From Guadua angustifolia (lineage: Eukaryota; Streptophyta; Magnoliopsida; Poales; Poaceae): a stretch of 64,000 nucleotides of DNA. Shown in pieces: positions 56,433 through 64,000 of the stretch. The stretch lies in assembly GCA_036346375.1 (NCBI GenBank), contig CM070511.1:12214001-12278000 (forward strand), in the 5' to 3' direction. Both the position numbers and the translations under genes were made by a program. Position 1 is the stretch's first letter; each line of letters opens with the position of its first letter. Below the pieces are notes generated by a model. It made no database searches, had not been told where the DNA came from, and saw only the letters and a program-made list of their open reading frames with translations.

Positions 56433-58981
56433 TCATCACCGAAGTTCCGCAGTTCACCACCGCGATCTTCCGCCTTTCCATCGCCGACGTTGTTCCTCCG
56501 CTGTGTTTGACTCCGGACCTGGGTTCACCATGTGGAGTGGCGTTGAATTCAAGAAGAACTGATCCGAATCCGTCGCTGCAGTGCTGTGGTCGCCATCTTC
56601 ATCTTCGACACCAGTGAGTAGTGCCGCCGTGCCACCATTCCTCCTCAACGTCAATCTCCTCCATCGGATCTTCTACCGACGGGCACGATTGTGCCGCGCA
56701 TCCATCGCATCGAGTGTAGCGTAGGCCGTGAGATCCGAGGTGGCTGTCGGATGGACGCCATGTGTCTGCCATGGGGGTAGCCACGTAGTTGCCATCTTAG
56801 CCATCACAATCGTGTGGCTACAATTGCCCCACGAGTTTCGTGAACCGTGGCCACCTGATCGGATCCGTGCGGGTTGGATCGCACCAGCGCTGCGACCAAT
56901 CTTGAGCTGCCACGTGTCAAGCATAGCATCCGAGGCACCATGCGCCGAGTCTACCGTGAGCCAGCACAGAATCGTGGACCGGGTCTATACACCATCAACA
57001 CGTGTCTGCTGACGTCATTACCCGATTTTATTTATAAAAATAATTTAGGTGAAATTCAATTCTGTGTTGACGTCATCATTAGTCATGCTGGTGTTATAAA
57101 TGCGAATTTCCCATACAAAATTAATTCGGCTAATTCAGAATTTATGATTTTTGTGATTTATCTTTTATTTCAAACTTATAATGCTATATCTTTTGCATCC
57201 AAACTCCGATTGAGGTGATTCTAGTTTCTAAAAATTTGTAAAATCATGCTCTATTTGTTGGTAAATTTTATTTGATTTTTGGAGTTTGTTTGCTCTCTGT
57301 TTTGGTATTTATTTTACTTTCTCTTTCGTTTCATGTAGACGTTAAATTGTGTGATGCATCCGAGAAAGATTCATCAACGCAAGACCAAGGTCTAGAGCAA
57401 GGATAAGGGCTTTTCTAAGGCAAGTTGTGCTTTGATCATGTTGAACCCATGTTTACAAAATCGCTATATTATTTTACCATATTTCATATTATTTCACATG
57501 TACAATTTTTTCAGTTAAATTGGGACATAGCTATTATACCAACTTGATCTACACCCTAGCTTGTAATTTGTATGCCATGATTATTTGTCACTCTAGATTG
57601 GTTCACTATAGTTGGTTAATAATAAAATCAACATGGGATGGTTAGAACGAATTAGTATGCTTAGCCATGCCACATCATCACATGTACTTGAACCATTGAT
57701 AATTAATCTTGACTAATGGAATATGAAACAATGTTATGAACCTGTGTGTTATGTGTGATCGCACGATGAGATTGAATTGTTGTGGCAATGCATGTCATGC
57801 AATGATATTGAATTGTTGATGGCACGTGGTGCTTGGTAATCAACTGGGGTGGTTATGATTTTGATTGGGGAAAGTGGCAAGGGGCAGTACGCCAAGGTGG
57901 GCTGTATAGCAGAGGGTATGTGGAAGTCTTGCCTCGATCACCCTAAGGACTTAACCTTGCGAGCCTTTGACCTGAGTCAATCATGCAACCACATGTCTGT
58001 AATGGGACAGACCTAGCTGATTAATTTGAAATATCTTAGCTTTGGTACTACCAGTGGTGGTGAGGTTCACCCTTTTTAATGAACCCAGATGGCGCAAGAG
58101 GGGGGCCCTGTTGTGGTAACCAGTCCCTTCAATGTTGAAACCTTAGCGGGTGGTACTGAGTTAAGACAAAGCATTGTAAAGGCTTTGTCATGATTCTCTG
58201 CCGGCACACCAAAGGAAGTGTGCTAATGGACCGGCACAAAGAGATTATCATGTCGTGTGGGTAAAGTGCATAACCTCTGCAGAGTGTAAAATTTATTCGA
58301 ATAGCCATGCTCGTGGTTTTGAGCATAGCTCGGGAATTACAGTCAAAGGTTAGACTTGTGCAAAGTAAAACTTGGGATGGATGGCAGGTTGCCATGGAAG
58401 GTTGAATCTTGACTTAGGACTGAGAACTTGGTTTACCTGAGAAATGCTAAAATTATTACTTATTATTATTTGTTTTACTACTTTTCAATCTATTTATTGT
58501 ATTCGTTTATAAATGTTGCTTTACTGCAAAATAGCCTTTGTTAGCCATTCCTTTGAATAAGCTTTGCATATAGATATATTAGAATTGCATTCTGTGCACA
58601 ACTTGTTGAGTGCTTTATTTACTCACCCTTGCCTACAACAACCTTACCAGTTAAGGAGCCCATATCAGCTTGAAGAAGGAACACCATGAAGAGACGAATG
58701 TTTAGGGTGCGAGCCTTGTTAGTTACCTATGGTATACTGAGGGGTTATCTACATCTTCATTATGCTTTAGTTTAATTTGTTGTTCAGCCTTGTGAGGCCT
58801 TGCCATGTATGTTGACCATAAGGTCATACCACTAGTAATATTCAATATATGATGTCTTTCATCTTATTTTCGCTATGTATGATTGTGATATTTACTGATA
58901 TTGAGCCTGTGTGCACTAGCGTGATCCTGGACTAGTGCAGTATACATAGAGGATCCAGATTTGCATATTTGGGTCCCGACA
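56433..58981 (+). mobile_element. E 5' LTR, segment 3 (R/U5)
   Basis: Continuation of E's LTR to its end GGGTCCCGACA. The last 400 bp match D's U5 piece in reverse. Summed with segments 1 and 2, the LTR is about 3.26 kb. The GC-rich first 550 bp and the motif CTTTTGCATCCAAACTCCGA near 57187, like that in the F leader, are notable. ORFs here have no recognisable domain. Confidence 0.85.
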
Positions 58982-58985
58982 GAGG

Positions 58986-58997
58986 TGGTATCAGAGC
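58986..58997 (+). other. Primer binding site of E
   Basis: TGGTATCAGAGC, four bases after the LTR end, iMet type. Confidence 0.9.
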
Positions 58998-59634
58998 CAT
59001 ACTAACTGTAAGTCTTGACCCTAGATAGTTCGTCATCTCTATAGGTCATTCAAAATTATTTTCTAAAGTAAAAGACCTAACCAAAAGAATAATGTGATCT
59101 TGACTTATCTTATTCTTCCATTCCTATCCTTACCAAAAATTCTTTCTTTTCCCTTCTTGAAATTTCTTCCCTTTCCTCTGCTAAATTGAGTTGAAATCTT
59201 ACCTGAGTTGTCTTGAGTAGAAAATGATATACCACACTTTAGGAGATGGCATCGAGTGCTTGCTGCTACCCTAATGATCATGAAGGAAAGAATCATCAAG
59301 CTCAAAGAAGAGTGGATCGATTAAGTGTTTCAGGAGCAAGAAGATCCAGTGCTTCAAGCAGCCAGTTGAGACTCGTGTGGGAGTTGCGTCTCCTAGGATA
59401 GAAGTGTCGCCCATGTAGATGGTAGTTTTGTGTGTTTAGATTGAATTGGTTCTTTATAATTGCTGAGTGTGCAGCATGTGTTGCAGAGCTTTTAGGCTCA
59501 TGTAAGCAACCAAACCAAGTTCTAATATTGCTTACTTAAGTTGTTGGGTTAAACCTATCTCCCCTGTACTAGGATCTCTACCTCTTACCTATGCTATTTT
59601 CCCTCTCTCCTAATCTTTTGAGGCAATCAAGCAG

Positions 59635-60924
59635 ATGGTACAGATTAGTGGTAATAGTGGAGCCAGCGAAAGTGGTAATCAACTCAATGGAAATTTTAGG
59701 GATGGATCAGTCCTTCAACCATCAATTCAGATAGATATGCAGAGTTTCAGAGAGTTTTTGGCTAATCAGACTTAGTTGATGTAGGCAATGATGAAACAAA
59801 TGCAGAATATGACCAATCAGGCTAATATCAAGGAAGCGTCCCGAACTATTATCAATGATCCCTGTGCTGACCCAAGGTTATCAAAATTCATAAGGACTCA
59901 TCCGCAAACATTTTCAGGAAATACTTCACCTTCGGAAGCAGAGGATTAGCTTAAGACCATTGAAAGGAAGTTACTCATAGCTCAGTGCAGAATTAATGAG
60001 AAGGTCTTGTATGCTTCATATCAATTATAAGGAATTGTTGCTGATTGGTGGAAGGACTATTGTGCTAACCATGAAGTCCTGTAGAATATCACTCGAAATG
60101 AATTTATTATTGCTTTTCGGGATCTCTTTGCTCCACCAAGGAATGGTATGGTCATAGTGGATTCAGAGAAGAATGCTACCCCTGCACCTTGATCAAAATC
60201 TAGACGTTGTTCTACGAAGTGCTGTCAACCAAACAAGTTAGAAGATCGTGCGTGCATTCGCTGTGGAGAAATAGGATATACCACTGACGAGCGTGCGATC
60301 AATTGCTCCAGTTGTGATGGAAACCATTCTCCTAGAAAATGTCCTATGAGCAACATCACATGTTACCTTTGAGAAGGATAAGACCATTGCCCAGCTCAGT
60401 GTCCCCTGGATCCGATAGTTACTGCCATGACCCAGCATCAATGGAAGAATCTACGGGCCATAGTTGCTTGAGAATTGTCAATAAGAGGTGGAATGTCAGC
60501 TGCACAGCAGACGCCATTTAGAGAATTAAAAATACAGCCTCCTGAACCTGTCGGCCTTCATCAGGAAAGCAATAAGTGGCAATCAACAACAGCATGTTTC
60601 TTGCATGATAAAGAAGGTCATTGGTCTAGAGAGTGCTCTCTGAAGCAACCAGCCTTAAATCATAAGGACAAAGACGAGTATACAGTTGCACCCATCAAGG
60701 CAAAACGATGGAAATGTTTGTGCTACTACTGTCAAGAGGAAGGCCATTTTGTTAAGCAATGTCCGCAAAGAGAACAAGTATTTCCTACGGTCGCGGACAT
60801 ACCGGAAGTTACCTTAGTCCGATATATAATGCCAAAAGTGAGCATTAAAGCTACAAGAGAAGTTTGCCCAGAGAACCAGTTAAAGAAAAGGTGTCTAAGC
60901 AAAGACACTATTCCGATCAACTAA
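59635..60924 (+). pseudogene. gag of gypsy element E with zinc knuckles
   Basis: ATG 59635 opens MVQISGNSGASESG. The capsid part contains FIRTHPQTFSGNTS, LKTIERKLLIAQCRI and VADWWKDYCANHE, as in plant chromovirus-type gag, broken by at least five stops. Three zinc-knuckle-like motifs follow: a damaged one at 60253-60306, one with its second cysteine replaced (CFLHDKEGHWSREC, 60595-60636), and a perfect C-x2-C-x4-H-x4-C (60721-60762). The product would package genomic RNA. It is the only gag of the D/E family left in the composite. Confidence 0.8.
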
Positions 60925-61239
60925 TGCTCAAGGAAGAAGGTTTGCTTTAAACTCTGCCATATCTGCCACAAGCTCAGGCATTTTGCCAACAACTACCCTT
61001 AGAAGAAACTAATTACGTCGGTTCACGTCAATCTTAATTCCACCCCAGTCCGAACTTCAGCGCCAACGTCAATCAAGAAAGTCTAGATCAATGATTATAC
61101 CCCGTGCAAGGGTCATATCCTCGTTTGTAAAGAAAAGTGAATAGTGATAAATTCCATGTAATGGTTTTCTTGTTTAAAGAAATAAATTAAAGATGGTTGA
61201 GATATTGGGACGTAAAGTAATGGAATAAAAGCATTGATG

Positions 61240-61560
61240 GTAAAAGAACGGTCATATTTTTCTGAGTATTCCCTGGTGTTGATGGTTCACTTGAAAATGA
61301 TGCATGTGCAATGGTGGCTAGTTCAGTGGTACTTAGTGTGAAGCATGTTAACCAGAAGATTTGTCATTGTCGGAAGGTACCCAGTTGTGCTAAATTTAAT
61401 TTGGGATGTGGAAAGTTTAGTTGCTTATTGAGTGAGTAAAGTTCCAAGCAAAGCATATCATGTTGGGTACTTAGACCTTTGATATTATTCTTGGAATTAA
61501 TCGGATGCTCAATCATAAGGCTATTTTGGTGAAAAGTTATAGCAGTTGAAAACCCTGAAT
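61240..61560 (+). pseudogene. Aspartic protease remnant of E
   Basis: GATATTATTCTTGGAATTAA at 61491 encodes DIILGI, followed by RMLNHKAILV, matching the C-terminal protease segment of gypsy pol. Upstream frames are broken and no intact catalytic triad is visible. The element stops about 100 bp later, before reverse transcriptase. Confidence 0.6.
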
Positions 61561-61659
61561 GTGAAAAAAGGGGTTCAAGTGACTGCAGTTTGTGTTAGTC
61601 AGCAAACCGTTAATAGTGTAGAAGTTACCAGTTTAGAAGATGCGCCAATTATCATGAGC

Positions 61660-62603
61660 TAATCTGACGGTCCACGCTGCTCGCGAAGTCGTCGGTGAGG
61701 TTTTCCGGTGACGCCATGAACGGAGACAAAGACGATGACTCACCGATGTTGTTCTGGCGCTGGTTCGGCAGGGAAAAGCAGCGGCTTGGACACGGTGCAG
61801 GACTTAGAGCCCGGATCTGGGTTCGATGCCAATAGCCTCTGCTCCATGGAAACTAGATCCAATGAGAACTGCGGTGGCTCCAAGTTTCGACTCCGGCAAG
61901 CTCTCGTGCCTTCTGCAGAACGTGACGGCCAGCGGCGCTTTGGGGAACACGAGGCGAAGAACAGTGAGTCTAGGGTGAGGTTTGCGCTTCCTTTATAAGC
62001 CTCGGCACGCGTGCTCCACCTGGATTTCCGTGGCATGGTGGACTGGGACTCCAAGTCCTCATTGGAGAAGTCGACGGTGCTGAGCAAAAATCCCAGCCAT
62101 CCATGCGGTAGGACAGGCAGCCTAGATGCGAGCGGCGAAGATTCGATCCGAACCGCAAACAAAATGGATGCATCAGATTGATTAGGGTTTCAGCCTTGAA
62201 TGCTATCATCGGATGGAAATCCAACGGCTCTGAGCGATCGGGCCACACAGTCATAGGTCAAGCGCGCACAGTACATGGGCTCGGCCCATTACTGTTCATT
62301 CGCAATAACGCTGATTTTCTAATTAAAATAATTTTAGAAAATAGTTTGGTTTGTTTTAGGCAATAAAGATATCAGGAAAAAACCAAGAAAATTCTCATAA
62401 ATGCTTTGAGACATTTTGAAATCAAATAAAATAATTTTTGGCAGAACTTTATATTAATTTTATCTATAAATAATTAGTTTTCTCAAAAGGCCAAAATACA
62501 TAATTTAAAATAAATTGCAGAAAAATCAAATAAATTCAGAGAAATCACGAAATGCACAAATGATAATAAAATAAATATTAAGGGCAAATTTTGGGATGTT
62601 ACA
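61660..62603 (-). mobile_element. D 5' LTR, truncated
   Basis: On the minus strand this begins TGTAACATCCCAAAATTTGC at 62603 and aligns with D's other LTR (37879-38403), then extends about 400 bp further through a TATA box. It ends abruptly near 61660 against E's pol. The exact breakpoint is uncertain by some tens of bases. U5, primer site and gag of D are missing. Confidence 0.8.
61992..61999 (-). promoter_or_regulatory. TATA box of the D LTR
   Basis: CTTATAAAGGAAGC on the minus strand, about 600 bp into the LTR. Confidence 0.6.
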
Positions 62604-62608
62604 TGGTG
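62604..62608. other. Target-site duplication TGGTG, right copy
   Basis: Pairs with 27957-27961. Joining the two flanks would give continuous sequence across the insertion site. Confidence 0.7.
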
Positions 62609-63736
62609 TCGTCTATCTATTCATGTGGATACCTAAAGGTCGGGTCTGCTATTACGATGAAGAGCCGATATATTCATTTCCGCTTCTACGTCTAAGCGTT
62701 GAAGCTATGAGCTTCATCGAGAGCTTATCCAAAAGCTTTGTATTTGAGCTCATAGGACCACGGTACACATTTATTGCTTTTAGTATTTTATAAATCTTGA
62801 TTCTAATGTATGCGATTGACCCAAGAAGGGGATAATTTTTTGAAATTTACTAGGGCTTTCCCACCTAGATTTACTAACAAAGTTGTCCTATGCCCAACAC
62901 CTCCTATAGAGTGCCATGCTAGACCAGGCATTGTACTTCTTGCCAGGCCGTGCTATGCCGCCCAAAATGCTAGTTGGCAAGCCTAGCATGGTCATGCCAA
63001 CTTTCCCATGCAAGCATGGCCTATTTGCATGTGGGCTGTGTCTAGCCTTAGGTCAAGCTATTCCCTCTGTGCCATGTGTCAGCCCAAAAAAACCAGCCCG
63101 ATGCCCACGTCTAGTACCCTTAGAGGAAGCAAGCAAGATCCCTTTTTGCTAACCCAACACAAAGCAGGAAGCAAGTATACAACCAATCACCGATCAAACA
63201 GGGACATGAAGACCTCCATTTCTTTACAGATCAAAGTTAGCAATCATGTACATCCATTTCTCTCCCTCTTCCTCACTGCAATGTTGGTGTGTCGAAGGCG
63301 GCTAATCGAGCGGCGGTGGTGGCATGTGGGAACGAGGCAAGGCAATGTGTGTCCATGAACTCGGTGGTGCTCCTAGGCTGGTTGCTCTAGAGGACACGAC
63401 GCGTGTGCCCTCTGCCACAACGATCATGATAGTGGAGGATGAGGTGGATGTGCAACTGCAGCTCGTGGTGGTCGGCTGCCAACGTGCTCCCTGTCACAGT
63501 GGTCATGGTAATTGAGGATGATGTGGATGTGCAGTTGATGATCGAGGTGCTCGATAGCTAGCATTCACCTCCTCGAGGCGGTAGATCGAGTGGTGGTAGT
63601 GACACCATGAGAATGTGGCAGGGAGTGAGGACAATGCGTCAAAACAAGGAATCGAGGAGGTAGGATCAAACCTAAAAAGAACAATAGGTTGTCAAGTCTT
63701 TTGCCCCTCCTTTTTTGGGCCTCATCTCTTGCCCAT
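62609..63736. other. Flanking stretch right of D
   Basis: No convincing gene. Contains a degenerate 81-bp duplication (units near 63412 and 63493, sharing GATGTGGATGTGCA). Its ORFs have no recognisable domain. Confidence 0.5.
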
Positions 63737-63825
63737 CACTAGTACAAAAATTCTTATCACAGATGGTTCAAAAACCACATCACAGACAGTTTTGTGAATT
63801 GTATGTAATCATGTGTCAGTGACAG
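63737..63825 (+). mobile_element. CACTA-type left end
   Basis: CACTAGTACAAAAATTC at 63737, then ATCACAGATGGTTCAAAAACC and ATCACAGACAG, the same subterminal motif as at 25735. Interrupted at 63826 by another element. Confidence 0.6.
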
Positions 63826-64000
63826 TGTAGGAACGAGTTGGCCTAGAGGGGGGGGGTGAATAGGCAACTCTTCAAATTTTAATTTTTTGGTTACATATAT
63901 CTATTCTATGGGAGTGAATGACTTATCATCCGAATGTAACAAAATAAACGCAAAATAGAAATAACAACGAAAGCAATATAATATAAAGCAAAGAACAGAA
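63826..64000 (+). mobile_element. Probable LTR start, cut by the window edge
   Basis: TGTAGGAACGAGTTGG followed by CCTAGAGGGGGGGGGTGAAT, a segment I know from the starts of grass LTR retrotransposons. No end, primer site or coding part is visible, so family and orientation are tentative. Confidence 0.4.

Larger units (their letters stand above)
27962..62603 (-). mobile_element. Composite gypsy element D with nested insertions, 34.6 kb
   Basis: Both outer ends are LTR termini in minus orientation: CCTGACA (3' LTR end) at 27962 and TGTAACATCC (5' LTR start) at 62603. They are flanked by the same 5-bp TGGTG. Inside, in map order, are the left part of the 3' LTR, Tat element G, the rest of the 3' LTR, a polypurine tract, an integrase remnant, plus-strand element E with hAT and F inside its LTR, and a truncated 5' LTR. 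Without insertions D would be an ordinary gypsy element. Its reverse transcriptase, gag and primer site are missing. Confidence 0.7.

Noticed and set aside
45789..56437. Target-site duplication around the F array
   Set aside because: The left flank TTGCC and right flank TCATC do not match; either recombination removed it or E's LTR lost bases at the site.
39857..62603. Simple inversion inside element D instead of a second element E
   Set aside because: The LTR start is present both in E (39857) and in D's truncated 5' LTR (62603), and the two differ within the first 50 bp, so an inversion alone cannot explain both.

Overview
The window looks like gene-free heterochromatin from a grass (Poaceae) nuclear genome. 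I found no host gene, tRNA, rRNA or CRISPR array. Almost everything is LTR retrotransposon, often nested or in tandem, plus DNA transposons (CACTA, hAT) and degenerate satellite-like repeats. The grass assignment rests on the mix of families: Tat-lineage gypsy with an antisense ORF, gag-only gypsy elements, CACTA ends and tRNA-iMet-type primer sites. The species cannot be named from this sequence.

Layout. (1) 1-14754: tandem array LTR-int-LTR-int-LTR of element A. Its LTRs (about 3.23 kb) are as long as its apparently non-coding internal domain (about 3.24 kb), a LARD-like design. Each LTR holds a cluster of perfect hairpins. (2) 14755-19331: a fragment of a related LTR carrying a diverged version of that hairpin cluster, joined to the 3' end of a gypsy internal domain and a complete related LTR (B). 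(3) 19332-20918: right end of a CACTA element. (4) 20919-24000: AT-rich sequence with about 155-bp degenerate tandem units. (5) 24001-25031: a solo LTR with a near-perfect target duplication. (6) 25700-about 26300: a degenerate CACTA end. (7) 27962-62603: a 34.6-kb nested composite bounded by the 5-bp duplication TGGTG. (8) 62604-64000: flank, another CACTA end, and the probable start of a further LTR.

Composite 27962-62603. The outer element D is a gypsy element on the minus strand. Its 3' LTR is split by a Tat-lineage element G (28369-37878) that carries two antisense genes, each behind its own TATA box. D's pol is broken just upstream of integrase by a related plus-strand element E (from 39857). 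E's 5' LTR is in turn split by a hAT transposon (40341-45565, with 8-bp duplication) and by a four-LTR tandem array of gag-only element F (45794-56432). One later deletion probably removed the 3' half of E together with the 5' half of D, leaving a piece of D's 5' LTR (about 61660-62603).

Function. No element here encodes a complete intact pol. A and F look non-autonomous and would depend on proteins supplied in trans. The hAT transposase is nearly full length but carries frameshifts. The most interesting signals are the covarying hairpins in the A-type LTRs, the F protein with its uncharacterised C-terminal half and U3-encoded tail, the paired antisense genes of G, and the triplicated leader of F.
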